Shown: positions 11,200 through 23,700 of the stretch, piece after piece | Numbering within the stretch: the first letter of the stretch is position 1 | Layout: the number at the start of each line of letters is the position of its first letter | Source of the DNA: Bigelowiella natans CCMP2755 | Taxonomy: Eukaryota; Cercozoa; Chlorarachniophyceae | NCBI GenBank assembly: GCA_000320545.1 | Contig: ADNK01003179.1 | Location: 62,501-126,500, forward strand | Length of the DNA stretch: 64,000 nt | Direction of reading: 5' to 3' | Program-made: the position numbers and the translations under genes | The notes under the pieces: model-generated | The model's input: only the letters and a program-made list of their open reading frames with translations | Told to the model about the DNA's origin: nothing | The model's database searches: none

Positions 11200-12220
11200 G
11201 TGCATGATTGGACGCGAAATAGAGTCGTGCTATGCTAATAGAAACGAAATCACGGTTTGCAACGTCTAGTAATTAGCATATGAAAGAGCAGGCCATGGGC
11301 GTTGTCAATTCACAGGTTGTACGTCAAATTTTAAGTCTTACATGTCACGCCTTGGTAATACTAGAACAATGAACGCATGTACGCATGTACGCATTGCTGG
11401 CGCACAGTTCTAGAGCTGCTCAGGCATCATGCATGTCGCGTAGTGGAACACCATTTAGTCACTCACCACGTGTCTGGGTGTGCACAGCAGCTACACAGCA
11501 GGTCGTTCATCGATGCGGCTGCGGCACAGTGGGCTGCATGCAATTGGTCAATGCACGCAATGCAACTGCTGTTGGCTTCCAACCAACGCGCACTGCTAGC
11601 GCGCGCGCACGGCACATCTAGACATGCTGCTTTTGCAATCGATACAACAGGAGGCTCATGCATGTAGTGGGTGCGTATGCACTTGTTTGAGTGTGTTCTC
11701 TGTTCCACCGGCCCTGCTGCGGTACGCACGTTGGCACATGGGCTGTCTAGCTGTCATGCGCATGATCAACTATACACAACAACCCATATTTGCACATGTC
11801 GTTGATGTGAATGAAAACGAAGGATTGATTTGAACACAAAGACAACACTTGAGACAATGTTACAGTTGCATCTTAGCCAGAGGATACTTGTAATAGACAT
11901 GTAATACCACACATGTTACATGCATGCCATTGCTGTGTCCACAATGCCAACAGACAGATAATAGACTAGCCACTTACTAACAAACAGTTACTAGCTAGCT
12001 AGCTTGCCTTGCGCGCATGCTTTCCCACCATGCATTTGTCGTAAACGATGCTCCTGCTAGCGGAGCTTGCATTTGCTGCTACCAATCCTGTAGACCATTG
12101 TTACGGCTGCCAACTACTTGCGGCTACAGATGACACAGCAAATTGTGAGATTATCATCCTCTTACCTACGTGTGCGTTCGACAGCTTACGCTGAATCTTT
12201 GGAATATGTACGACAATTTT
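11200..12220. other. Palindrome-rich convergent spacer, island 2
   Basis: Non-coding DNA between the stop of the transporter (plus) and the 3' end of the sialate esterase (minus). It contains repeated GCATGTAC, GCTAGCGCGCGC, CTAGCTAGCTAGC and TGCATGCC words, with CATCTAGACA at 11615-11624. Overlapping ORFs on both strands here are composition artefacts. Confidence 0.6.
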
Positions 12221-12223
12221 TCA

Positions 12224-12229
12224 TTTATT
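12224..12229 (-). terminator. AATAAA polyadenylation signal of the sialate esterase gene
   Basis: AATAAA on the minus strand about 130 bp after the stop codon at 12358. Confidence 0.5.
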
Positions 12230-12357
12230 AAAAGCAAACTCAGATGATACACACAAACTAGTTTTGAAGTAATTTAGCATGATATTCTTCCAATCACGCT
12301 CACGCTAATGTGCACTATGCTTCAAGCGATCGCTTATGTGACGGAAGAACGATCAAA

Positions 12358-12836
12358 TTATTCGTTGCAACTTTGCGGAGCCCTGCACCGACAGCGTCCT
12401 CTCCCTTCCGCTCCTCCTCCTTCTCCTCCTCTCATATTCTCTGCATCTGCTTCAATAACCGCGAAGAAAGGATTTGCAGGCAGTTGTGATCGGTCCGTGT
12501 ATAGAGCGCAACTACCAGGCATGCACACTGCACGCCCCGCCTGAATGATGATAAAAACCAATCGCTATTATAATGGTAATGCCTTGTTGGTTGCCCCACA
12601 CACTTACAACTCACTTTTGAAGAAACATTGTATTAATAAAGAGTATGGTTGAATTAATGTCAGGCCTCATTATTATACCTGCACTAGCGCTGAGGGGCAG
12701 CACGTGTCGCCGACGATGTATCTGATAGATGTGTAGTTAAGAAGAAACAGTAATGTCAGTGGTATTTATTGTTATCAATGTTGGCGGAGAACAAGGTACT
12801 CCTCTCCTCCTCCTCCTCCTACTGCTACTACTAACG

Positions 12837-12879
<43 letters not shown>

Positions 12880-13242
12880 ATATGTATATCATCTTACGGT
12901 GTATCGAAGAGAGGCCATGCGAGACGGACTGCCCTCACAAGCATGCTGTTATTCAGTGACTCTATTCCACTGAGATTCACTACAGCTTTCCCCCCCCCAA
13001 TCAGACGGAGTGGTGCAGGCATCCACTGCTCACGGAATGGGTTGGGGGAAGGAACCCAGCGAAGAAGACGAGGATTGTTGTTTACCTGATAATAATAGTA
13101 ATTATAGTGATAAGAGGAGGTCTAACGATGATTACTGATTGATCATCACACGAGGACAATGAAACACATGCAGCAGCTAGATGTGAGCGAGTGTACAGCA
13201 TGTTTCAGACGACGAAGACGACTACTACTACTACTACTACTT

Positions 13243-13273
<31 letters not shown>

Positions 13274-13579
13274 AACCTCTGTTGCTTTCCACAGACGGTG
13301 CCTTCTTTCTCTCTCCGAGGCTATAGCTTCCATGGTAGGCTTGTATCTAAAATCATGTAATTAATGGTGATGTTGAACAAGACGAAGAGTATGAAGAACA
13401 GTGTTGTGATAAACTGCTAATACTTACACATACCCAGGGCCAACAGCACAGTACCAAAAGGTTGCATCGTCGCCGTGAGTGTCATTGACGTACATGTAGT
13501 CCCACGTTTGACATTCACACGTTGAAGCATTTCCAGGAAGAAGAAGATCCTCATTGTCCTTACCACTGAGTAAGGACAA

Positions 13580-13627
<48 letters not shown>

Positions 13628-14949
13628 CATCGTATATTAATCAAGATATAATAAGCTGCAGGTGTTAGCAGCAGCAGCAGTTGTGTTAATCAATAATATA
13701 TATGATAACAATCATAATATGGCTCCTCTATTTGATAAAGAAGGCCATACATTGTATGGCGATGATCGGTACAACTACTACTACTACTATTGCACTATTC
13801 ATCTTACTATTCTTCTTGTTATTATTATTATTGTCGTTGTATATGCACCTGAGACACACCATAAGGCCCAAGCTGTCAAAGACCTACACGATTATTGGCA
13901 AATGATGATTACTTGTCCTCAGTGAATTGATCTTTAGGATTGCTCAACCCCCCCCACGATGACTCAGTTCGTCTTTATTATTCTTATTCTTATACTCCTA
14001 TATTCCAACCTCTTTGGGTGGTGGTGGTGAAGGTGCTGGATTTGTCTTGGTATTCTTCCATAAAGCAGGAGGCTTCCAGTGTGATCGATTCGAATCGAAG
14101 GACCCTTTAGTTTGTGTGCGTGTGTGTGTGTGTGTATGCGAAATTGGGGGGAGGGGGCGGGATGGTGCAGCGTATGTTGTAATTGTCCTAATATATCATC
14201 ATCATCATCATCTTTTCATAGATTTTCTCATCATGCAGCAGCAGCAGCAGCAGCAGGAGCAGCAGAGTTTCCACTGTTTCTACAACATACAAATATCATC
14301 ATCATCACCATCATCATCACAATCTATCTGTGGTGGTAGTAATAATTAGATTGAGGGTACAACTGACTGACTACATACCCAGCATAAGAGACTCCCCTCG
14401 TAGCAATGTAAGGTTGAATTGCAGTACCAACGTTCCAGCAGCAGTAGCATTCTCAGCGTTGTAGGAGGACAAGGAGGAGGGATTGTAGTAGTTGTAGCGG
14501 CAGCCAGCAATGGTAGGTCCTGATCCAGCTAGAGTTTTAGTTGATGATGATGAAGAATATGGAGAGGATGATGATGATGACAAAGATGAAGATCCTCCTC
14601 GATAAAGATTCAATGCTGCTAGCGCTAGACGCTTGGCCAACGGCCTCTTGAGACGCGGATGAATCCCTCCCATGAAGTTATTGCCGGGGATTTGGGAAGG
14701 AGAGTTGTTGCGAATCAATTCAGAGTAGGGCCAAAGACTTTGCAGCCACGAGCCTGTGCAGAAATAAGAGCGACACATATGATTACAGTTAGAGTAGAAT
14801 ATGAACGGAAAGAGAGAAGATAACGTCATGTGCAACTACCATGAATTAGATTCAACCTATCAAACACAGATATACACACATCTTACTATTTTCATCTCCT
14901 TCGTGTCTCCCCTCCTCTTTCTCTGCTGTGTACGCGCGCGCGCGCGTGT

Positions 14950-14989
<40 letters not shown>

Positions 14990-15100
14990 ATGCTGTCGCT
15001 TGTTGCTATCGACTTTCTGGAGGCCATTCAGCACATTCTTTGCCATAACGATGCGTCTCAAATGACGGCAGCGAGCAGTTGTACCTAGAAACAATAATAC

Positions 15101-15133
<33 letters not shown>

Positions 15134-15650
15134 CACTTCTTTGGACTGTTTCAATTTCACAGAAACGACAACCTAATACTAATCTCTGCTGTTGTTATTA
15201 TTATAGTGAGAATGAGTAGTTTGTACTTCAAGTCTGGATTATAATAATAATAATAATAATAATAATGATGATGATAATTACAATAATCAATCATGATACT
15301 TCGATGATGATGATGATATATTCCTTTGCTCAAAACTTAGCATTATTATTATGTGACTTGTTTCAGGCATGATAGGACAGCAGAAGCAGCAGCAGCAGCA
15401 GGTGAATTGAAGAAAGTAAAGCAAAGTAGCTGTGTTCTCTCTTACTGGTCAGGGCACAGATCGCCACGACAAGTCGGATTTGCAGCGAAGCAGCATGGAT
15501 AGTCATCATCCTTGCCTTCTGCCACTTCATCTTGTGGTAAAGGAGCTGGATTTCCATCCCCGACGAAAAACCTATTATGGTACCGTGAGTAATAATTATA
15601 ACAAAGACAGTTTGCACAAAGTATATCTTTCCTCGGTCATCTTCTTCTTG

Positions 15651-15686
<36 letters not shown>

Positions 15687-16441
15687 CTCCACAGGTATAA
15701 TAGTACCAAGGCTCTTGGAGATCATAGGCATGAGCACCAAACGTGTAGGGTAGGTAAGGGTTATCCTCCCAGACGCCATAGTTTGCTGTTTGCGACCAAC
15801 GAATGCCAGCCATGTGATTTCCCCACCCCTCGCTAGTACCTGCAGCTAATGTAACAATCCCTGCAGCTAATGGCTGACCATCTTCTTCTTCTTCTTGTTC
15901 TTGTTGTTGTTGTTGTCCAACGTCATCATCACCGCCATTTCCCCACGTTCTGCGCCATTCCTTGACTAAGTGTGCTACTTCACAGCCGTAGCCATCATCA
16001 GTAACTACATTGCCTGCAGCTCCATATGCATTGTTCTCTCCTTGATACCTGATATTATCGCGTGATTCACCTGAATAATTCACGGCTATGGCGATGATGA
16101 TAATGGTGATGAGGTGATTATTTGGCTGCCTGCAAGAAAGACACACATTAACGTACCAAATACTACTACTAATACTACTACTTCTACTACTACACCACAC
16201 CAGATAAAGCCACGAGAGGAGTAGTTTGCAAAAGGCGCCACCATGCCATAGAACAGTGCCCCTGAGTTGTCTGGAATGCTTCCACCGTGAAGAGACTCAT
16301 TGCTGCATTGTTGCAATGTCACATTAGAAATCCATGCCTCGATTTGACTGCCCCTTTGATAATACAAAGAAGAGAACAAATTAGATGATAACAAATGTCA
16401 GGAATATCATAAGAAGAGATCATATTACTTTCGATGGTTCA

Positions 16442-16491
<50 letters not shown>

Positions 16492-18073
16492 TTTTGTTGT
16501 TGTTGTTGTTGTTGTATTATTACCCTATCGCACTTTGGATCACACCTATGGGCACCACAATACCTCCTCCTCCTCCTCCTCCTCCTCCTCCTCGATTGCT
16601 GCTCTTACTCATTTCTTTCGATAGTTCCACCGCGAAATACATAGCAAGTGCGGAGAACTGAGCCCAGGCACTACGGCGCTGCGACGAAGGATCGACGATG
16701 AAAGGTGCTTGCGCAGATATGCTAGCTTGGTGCCAACGGAAATCTGACAACAACAACAAGAAGCAACATTACAAATGATGATCGGAACATACCTGCTGCT
16801 ACGATAGAGAAAGAACAACAGCAGCTGGATTATGAATATCATCATAATCATCATCATCATCATCATCGTGATGGAAAATTCCTCTTATTACCATCGTCGT
16901 CGATCTCTGTATTGTATGTTGTGACCCACTGGGGTGTCGTTGCGGCAAAATTGGTGTTCATATCTCCAAACATGAAATGCCGTACGTCCAAAAGAGCTTC
17001 TTTCTCTCTGCCGTGACTTTCTTTGATATGTTGACTACTTTTAACAGCAGCTATGAGCTCATCCTTCAAGGTATCTGCGGAGAATGTGAAAAAAGTCTCG
17101 AGGGCCATATTACTCTGACCGGAGCAAAACCAAACGTCACCATAGGTGAGGTTATACAGCACAAGTGATCCCGAGTCACCACCCCATTGGTCAGAGATCC
17201 TTGCCTAATAATGTAATAATGGGTGGTGCGTTGACGATGTGATGATGTTTACGATGCTGACGATGAACAAAGATAACAAAGACAATCTTACAGTGAAATT
17301 CCCCCCTGGAGTCTTGGAACGCCTAAGAGTCGCAACCCATACGTAGTCGCCGTGAGATGGCATTGGACCTGAGGAAAGTAGAGGTAGAAACAGATCTACA
17401 AATTACGACACAAACATGTTGGGACTTAAACGTCGTTTTGATGGGTTCGATATGTAGCCCAAATGCACACATGATGCGCAGGATTGAAGAAAATTCTCCA
17501 TTTCGCAAACTTCAAGCAATTATTTTAGTTCGTCCCTGTTGCTTTATTGCTATATACCGGCTGTCGGAAAGTATGCGCCAGGGTCCTCATATGGATATAC
17601 TACCGCAGAGAGATTGTACCGAACCTTCCCCCCTCCTCCTCCAATTTGGCCATACCCATCGATAGACACTGAGATCAAGGGAGCTGTCCCTATGAAACAA
17701 AGAACGAAGTTAAGTGAAAAAATACAATGAAAACGACGTGAAGGATCTTCTTTTATAATTCGGTAATAATACCGTTGACAGAAGTGGCGAATCCGTACAG
17801 TTTGGGCGGTTTTTTTGTGATTGTTCGGTTATAGCTAGTCGAAGAACGCTGCAGAACCATGTTCGAAGAAATTCCGGTCGAGGGCTGGATCCGGCTAAGA
17901 AATGGCAACATTCAAAAAGAAGCGCAGATTCGAAGATACTCGGTAAAAAGTACATTGTAGCCTCCATTAACTTACCGTGGAGATTCTTTCATCCCCCGAA
18001 GATTGATTCCACTCTCCGTTGCTACGAAGAGTAGCAACAATACGACGAAAGTCGGCGAATGGGGTTCCATCAT
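12358..18073 (-). CDS. SIAE: Sialate O-acetylesterase, SGNH hydrolase (about 15 exons)
   Basis: The enzyme removes O-acetyl esters from sialic acids in the secretory or lysosomal route. Exon 1 (17976-18073) starts MMEPHSPTFVVLLLLFVATE, a signal peptide. Later exons, approximate: 17773-17894 (SSNMVLQRSS), 17558-17689, 17292-17368, and 16892-17204 (YGDVWFCSGQSNM, with the nucleophile Ser in GQSNM). Then 16521-16743, 16201-16353 (GGSQIEAWISN), 15704-16048 (YQGENN, GIRWSQTANYGVWEDNP), and 15446-15571 (Cys-rich). The C-terminal part follows at 14379-14737 (GGIHPRLKRPLAKRLALAAL), 14010-14104, 13434-13558, 13277-13346 and an exon from about 13085. The last exon is about 12358-12549 (CALYTDRSQLPANPFFAVI, matching the family C-terminus). 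Phases agree down to the exon at 13277; the last join is ambiguous. The size is near 750 to 800 residues, longer than animal SIAE, because of low-complexity and Cys-rich insertions. Introns are packed with microsatellites. Confidence 0.88.
12838..15685. repeat. Microsatellite cluster in introns of the 3' half of the sialate esterase gene
   Basis: Separate tracts: (TA)n 12838-12877; (CTA)n about 13219-13273; (AT)n about 13584-13626; (CAT)n about 14195-14215; (GCA)n 14236-14255 with (CAT)n to about 14320; (CG)n/(TG)n about 14934-14989; (ATG)n about 15102-15133; (TAA)n about 15240-15268; (GTA)n about 15650-15685. Most lie within introns, often next to a splice site. Confidence 0.85.
16446..16592. 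repeat. (TC)n, (TTG)n and coding (CCT)n tracts
   Basis: (TC)n at about 16446-16490 and (TTG)n at about 16493-16515 are intronic. The (CCT)n at 16561-16592 lies inside an exon of the minus-strand sialate esterase gene and encodes about ten glycines. Confidence 0.9.
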
Positions 18074-18099
18074 CGCTTAGCTACTCCAGCAAAGCCGTT

Positions 18100-18132
18100 G
18101 AGGAGGAGGAGGAGGAGGAGGAGGAGGAGGAG
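18100..18132. repeat. (GGA)n microsatellite
   Basis: About 11 GGA units between the sialate esterase start codon and the tRNA gene, probably in its 5' UTR or promoter. Confidence 0.9.
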
Positions 18133-18150
18133 GTTGCACAAAAAGGAAAT

Positions 18151-18155
18151 AAAAA
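18151..18155 (-). terminator. Pol III T-run terminator
   Basis: TTTTT on the minus strand 6 nt after the 3' end of the tRNA, followed by a second T run about ten bases on, as expected for RNA polymerase III. Confidence 0.75.
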
Positions 18156-18160
18156 GATGC

Positions 18161-18232
18161 GGTCAGTAAGGGGGTCGAACCCTTGACCTTTCGGTTAACA
18201 GCCGAATGCTCTACCGACTGAGCTAACTAACC
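18161..18232 (-). tRNA. trnN-GTT: tRNA-Asn (GTT)
   Basis: A 72-nt cloverleaf on the minus strand without intron and without encoded CCA. The 5' end GGTTAGT pairs with ACTGACC (one G-T pair). The D arm contains GCTC...GAGC, the anticodon stem-loop is TTCGG-CTGTTAA-CCGAA with anticodon GTT, and the T arm is AAGGG-TTCGACC-CCCTT. Internal A and B boxes are normal. It sits in the divergent gap between the sialate esterase gene and the small membrane-protein gene. Confidence 0.95.
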
Positions 18233-18440
18233 TGTTTAACATATGTCACATACACAAAATCGCCTATACCGATATGCATTTTATTTATATTCATGTTATC
18301 ACACAAAAACATGACGACATCCTCAGACGCTTGACGCCCTGGGGTTGTCTTTTTTCCTAAATGGCGTGTATTTGGGAGATACGACAAGTAAGTAGTTTTC
18401 CTTCCCAACGAAAGAATTATTAGAACGGCACGTGGAAGAA

Positions 18441-18470
18441 GGGTAAGCTCTCCCGCTGAGCCACCTCTCG
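18441..18470 (-). other. tRNA 5'-half-like fragment
   Basis: The minus strand reads GTGGCTCAGCGGGAGAGC, a good D arm and A box, preceded by CGAGAG. No matching anticodon stem or T arm follows, so it is at most a tRNA relic, about 200 bp upstream of the tRNA-Asn gene. Confidence 0.3.
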
Positions 18471-18607
18471 TTTAACCTTCTTTTCGAACACAAGTATATG
18501 ATTATCTACTAATCCTCTCGCACCTACCTATGCTTGCGTTATTATTTTTTTATATCTTGAGCATAAATATACCCTGCAATATACGAAACTCGAAACAAAT
18601 TTACAGG

Positions 18608-19152
18608 ATGTTATTCCAGCTCCCAACGCTGCTAGTCGCATTCAGGATACTTGTGGCACTGGTTTTCGAGATTGCTGTGATATATGCGGGTCGAAACAGT
18701 TGTAATAGTTCTTTGCATGCTATCCCTTTCTCCATTGTGAGTTGAATAAGTAGAGTTACCTGAAACATCTCACGTTCTTCCCCTCTTCTTTGAACGTAGG
18801 GTGGAAGATAATGTGGGTATTATTTTTGCATCGAATAAATTTCTTTCGGCAACTTGTCGGTGTGCCTAAAATCCAAAAACCAAAGAAGTATAAAGTATTG
18901 CAGGAGGAACGTAAATGGGAAAAAGCCAGGTAGTTTTACAACAAACCTAGGAACCACTTTTGCGGATTTTTAAAACGTTTTTTTTTGTAGAAATTTTGTC
19001 ATCTCTTCAGTAAAAACATCTTCTTCGACTCTAAATCTTTCGAATGTAATATATTCTTTTTATCTTCCAGAATGTTGGCCGCAAGAGAGGCGGCGAAGCA
19101 TAAGAGCCAGCGGAAAAATAGTCCCTATTTCAACGTTTCACGCCCCATATAG
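18608..19152 (+). CDS. Small membrane protein of 97 residues (three exons)
   Basis: Exons 18608-18689, 18800-18929 and 19071-19152 join in phase across two short GT-AG introns to give 97 codons plus TAG. The N-terminus has two hydrophobic stretches, LPTLLVAFRILVALVFEIAV and WKIMWVLFLHRINFF. A basic, Lys-rich tail (VGVPKIQKPKKYKVLQEERK) follows and the protein ends NSPYFNVSRPI. This looks like a one- or two-pass membrane protein with a cytosolic basic helix. No named family recognised. The consistent phases and the plus orientation, divergent to the sialate esterase, support it, but the start codon could lie upstream. Confidence 0.5.
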
Positions 19153-20787
19153 AGATGAGATGAAGTATCTTCCCATCAGAGAGCAAGAGGATAACAGAAA
19201 GGGGGGGGATGATCTCTAAACATATGATAGATTGGACAACACAATGATTATTTTGTACAGCTGGGCAACACACTGAGATTATAGTACTATTCAATCAAGA
19301 TTGAGGTTTCCTTTGTGCAACTGCCGTCATTTCCAGATTAACTTTATGCCTTCGTACAATATCTACTGCAATTCACGAACGCTGACTTGTCCCTTTTAGC
19401 TTGTAGTAACAAAAATTGAGGAAGAAAAGCTAGATTGTAAAAATGTTAAAATTACAGGGCATTTTATTCGGTGGTACAAATGAATCTCAAGTTCCATCAT
19501 TATGGTGTAGATAAAAAAGTTGCTTATTTTTTTCCTAATTATATAATTATGGAGAATAATTTTTAGTATTCCTTTTTTGAATGTTTCCGCAAGAAAATAG
19601 TCTCTGAATTTTTTTCCAGGGGAAGGGATAGTGATTATTAAGCTTAGGAAACTTGCTTTATGAGCTCGCACCAATTTTAGACCTGTTAGAAACCCTAGAT
19701 ACGTACAGTAATTGACGTTTTTTGGGTCGTCGTCGTCTTTAAAACGATGTCACGCACATTGCTGTAGAAAGTTACGCGTCATTCGTTATTATAATTGTTT
19801 TGGCTAAATCCGTGTTTGATACGCCATTTTACTCTTGACATATTCTGCAACACGCTATAGCCACGTACCTTCGCAGCTATTGTATTTCACTAATGATACA
19901 TCTAGCTTCGCTTTCGCCTATGCAACTAGATGGCTCATGATGACTAGAGGATGATGCGAGATTCAAAGACGAGCAGCTTACACCTATCTGGACACATGTG
20001 TATAAGTAGCAGTCGATCGTAGCAGCAGGCACGTGGATGCATACGTTTACAGCCGCCAGGGATGATGCATACATCTAGATATGTAGCAGCGTAGTAAAGC
20101 TTATAAGCTGTGTAGCAAGTATGCGGAGCAGAACAGATGAAATATGAGGATGAAAAGCAACAATGCTAGAATGAGTGCAATGCCCACATATAGATGTGTC
20201 TGTTGCTACGCTGGCACGCACTGCTGTCAGGGTTAGCTCATGCAGTTGATCTGCAAAGCTATCGCTCATTTAGCAAATCTTGTTCATTCTTGTATTCAAA
20301 TAAATGGTAATAATATATGATTTTAGCTACCAAAAATCAATAGTGGCTGAAGCGCGTGCGTGGCCTTCCTGAATACGCAGCATCAAGCTCAGCGCAGTAC
20401 GTACGTGGTAGATAGATCGAGAGCATTACGTGCGAAGCCACCAGATGTTGCTCTTTCAAGATCTGGCGTTTTTTAATCTCTGGTTTTTAGGCACTGTGTA
20501 CAATAGCTAGATTGACACAACGCATAGTACACATGTTGCACATAACATAGCAGAGGAAAGCATCTCATTGAGGATGAATAAAAAAAATTTCCTTGCTCTT
20601 TTTCCCACCTCTAGCATATACTGTGTTCCACAGTGTGCTTTCGCCGCAGGGAAGGCTTCTAGACACATGGCAACGCTTTTCCATACCACATAGTGCTTAC
20701 ATCTACATTTTACATTATTGTCTACGAAATCTTACATCACACTCTGTTGAGCGTGATTCACGATAGGTATTAGCCCAATGGGCACTC
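19153..20787. other. Convergent spacer, island 3
   Basis: AT-rich up to about 19800. About 19840-20700 then has the mixed composition of the islands: CATCTAGA-like words, CAGTACGTACGTGG, TAGCTAG and many GCA/TGC words. No gene is supported. It lies between the 3' ends of the small membrane-protein gene and the large minus-strand gene. Confidence 0.5.
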
Positions 20788-23700
20788 TCATGATCTGTAT
20801 TCGAACCACTTATGAGAGGTTATCTTTGCTGAAGGCTTAAAGTTTGCAGCTAAGCTTTTGAACTTAGAGATTCCTTTCAAGAGGTTGATCATCTGCGATA
20901 AAAGCGAAACAAATCAAGCTGAATACAAATCTGCGCACTTTTACTGAAGTCAAAATTTGTTTACCTGCTCGGTTTTCCATTCTAAAGAGAAGAATGGGTT
21001 CTGGAAGCGAAGACTAGCCAATGCCATGACACCCTCAAGAAATTCCCAAAAGATAATATGGCCTTTTTTGCTCACTTCAGGCGGGTCTTTGCCTGTTACT
21101 CGTAAGTCTATTTGAACATACGCGAATATCCGTATTGCTTGCTTATACGACACATGTTTTTGTTCTATCATTCCCGTATCCTTGACGAAATCGCAGAATT
21201 GGTTGTAATTCATTTGAAAATGCTTTGTCTCATCGAGTTCCTTCATATCTTTAGATAAAGATCGAAATAATTTATACACAAATCCAAAATGTGTCTCCAG
21301 CACATACTCAACCTTCTTCGACTTCATTTCAACTCGAAATTGTATCTCTGGCCGAATATTACGGTACGTTAAGACGTGTGACTTGAGCATTTTGGTCAAC
21401 GAGCTCTTGATATTATCTCCAAACTTCTCACATGCTAATACGACTACGATTTTCAAAAAGTCTCTAAATGATACCCTCCCACTCGTTCTTGTTTTGGCGC
21501 ACAGAATCTTTGTAGTCGCTACATCGACTTCAGCAGCTTCTAAACGTCCCCCAATCACAAGTATCTGTCGTATGAACCGCCATAAGCGGAGAGGAGTCCA
21601 CGAGAGCGTTTCTTCTCCCTCTTCTACATTATGTTCCAAATCACGTCCTTCTTCTGCCACAGTTTCGAATATGAACTCCAAGTCGTTCATATACTTATTC
21701 AAAATACTTTCTACTGCAGTTTTGAATTCTTTAGGGGATATTGATGAAGATGATTGCCCTTGCGACTGTCGCCTCGCTTTGACCACCTCTTTTGCAATTT
21801 CTTGAACATCAATCTAATAGCATCAAAAGCAACGTGAAATGATGATCATGACAGTGATAATGTAATCATGATTGTCGTTACGTATTGCCAAAGAATATAA
21901 AAGATTAGTACGACTTCATATGCGACCGACGACAACCAAACTGAGCTAATCGTTGGAATGTTTATGGGTTATTTCTTTTGGTGGAAAGGATTATGTTCTT
22001 ACGGATTCGCAGACGACTTTCTCCTTTTTTTTTACTTCGTGGTTTTGTTGTATTCCAGTCTCATTTTCAGCAATGCTAACTGCCAGCTCATAATGAGCCT
22101 GTAATCCTGCGCCTCGACGTAACTTGTCCCACTTGCTATCTGCCTCTCTTAACCGCTCCTTCTCCTCCCGAAGTAAAGGCGCAAATTTCTTGATAGTTTG
22201 TACCAAATATTGCATCTGGTGGAAGTCAGTCAGCCTCTCTGGATTTGAGCAGAAGATTGAACAGGTGTGTCTCATCTCATTCATGATTACTCTACCCTTG
22301 TCGACTTGAGACCGAATGTTTGGATACGCATTAGCCAACCATGCAACTGCACCTTTAACAACAGCTTCACGGGGCATCGAAGGATCGAATCCAATCTTAT
22401 TAAGGAATGTGCTATCGATAAACGATGCTCCATCTGTGCGAGCCATTCCGTCGGTTTCTATCGCAGCCATACTATCGGCAAGAAAGGAGTCTATCGGAAT
22501 ACGGGAAGATTCTGTGCTGATTATAAATCGATCTGGAGGATGCTGCTGCCAAAGCCTTCGGAAAATCTCGTCTTCCACGTCGGTATGATATTCTTGCTGA
22601 AAGGGGAGAGAGGGGGGGGGGGGGAGGAGAGAAATTAATGATAAATCCCAGAACAACACACTGTTTATACCCAGGATCATTAATTAAGTTTTGGTGTGCA
22701 ACCTTAGGAACATGACGACGCGGATGTTTCCGTACATGGTTCATCCCGACGTAATCGAAGTTCATATATGTCAATGATGTTTGATCCATGGGGTCTGAGT
22801 AGCGAGAATGATGGCGATGGTTTTATAAACTTATTTCAAAGAGAATATGGAGCAATGCTAATGATGATGATGGTGGTGATGATGACGACGACGACGACGA
22901 TTATTTCGTTGAAAAATGATACATAAAAGAAAAATACTTTTTTCATTTTTGGAATTCTTCCTCTCTCCTTTTTTGGCAATGAACTAAAAACAGACAACCA
23001 ATACTACTACTACCACTACAACTACTACTACTACTACTACTTCTCCTTACTGCCGCTACTATTACACTATTGCTGGCACTTAAATGAGGTTGCAGGTTGC
23101 AAACAATGCATCAGTGGTGATAAATATAATACCTTGTTCAGAAGCTTTTGGTTTTTTATCAACGGTGATTTCAGCAAAAGACATGTCTTTTTTGTTGGGG
23201 ATCGTTCCGCCTATACCTGCCCCCCCACCAGAGCGACCAAGAAAGTCCAAAAAGGTCTTTGGAATATGACTCCGACGTTTCTTGACAAATTCTTGCTCAT
23301 CAGTAGCGTCATTCTTGCTTTCCCTCATTTCTTTTCTATCCCTCGTAGTCGAGGTTGTTGCTCCATATCGTTGTTTTAAGACGTCAAATTGACAGGCTTG
23401 ATGCTTCAACCATTTTGTGAGGATATTGATATATGAAACATCATCCTTCTTATCGAAGGAACCTTCCGAAGGAATAGTCTCCGAGTCTTCTTCATCTAGA
23501 GGACGAATGGAAAGTGAAAATTAAGCACAATGATGCAGCACCAGTATCATAGTGATACAAGAAATAATTGTTTCTGTATTTTGTAAGGAGAAGAATAATG
23601 GGTATTGGTGGTGATATTATTGTTGTTTGTAGCTCATTGGTTTGTAGCCGACTATACGTGTTTTTATTTTAATGATCTCATTGTTATTTAACAACACTAA

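Noticed and set aside
11377-11833. Several overlapping ORFs on both strands after the transporter gene
   Set aside because: They overlap in different frames, have no family match, and reflect the stop-poor, palindrome-rich composition of the convergent spacer.
13219-13273. Possible CRISPR-like or minisatellite array
   Set aside because: It is a pure CTA triplet tract without spacers. No direct-repeat/spacer pattern exists anywhere in the window.
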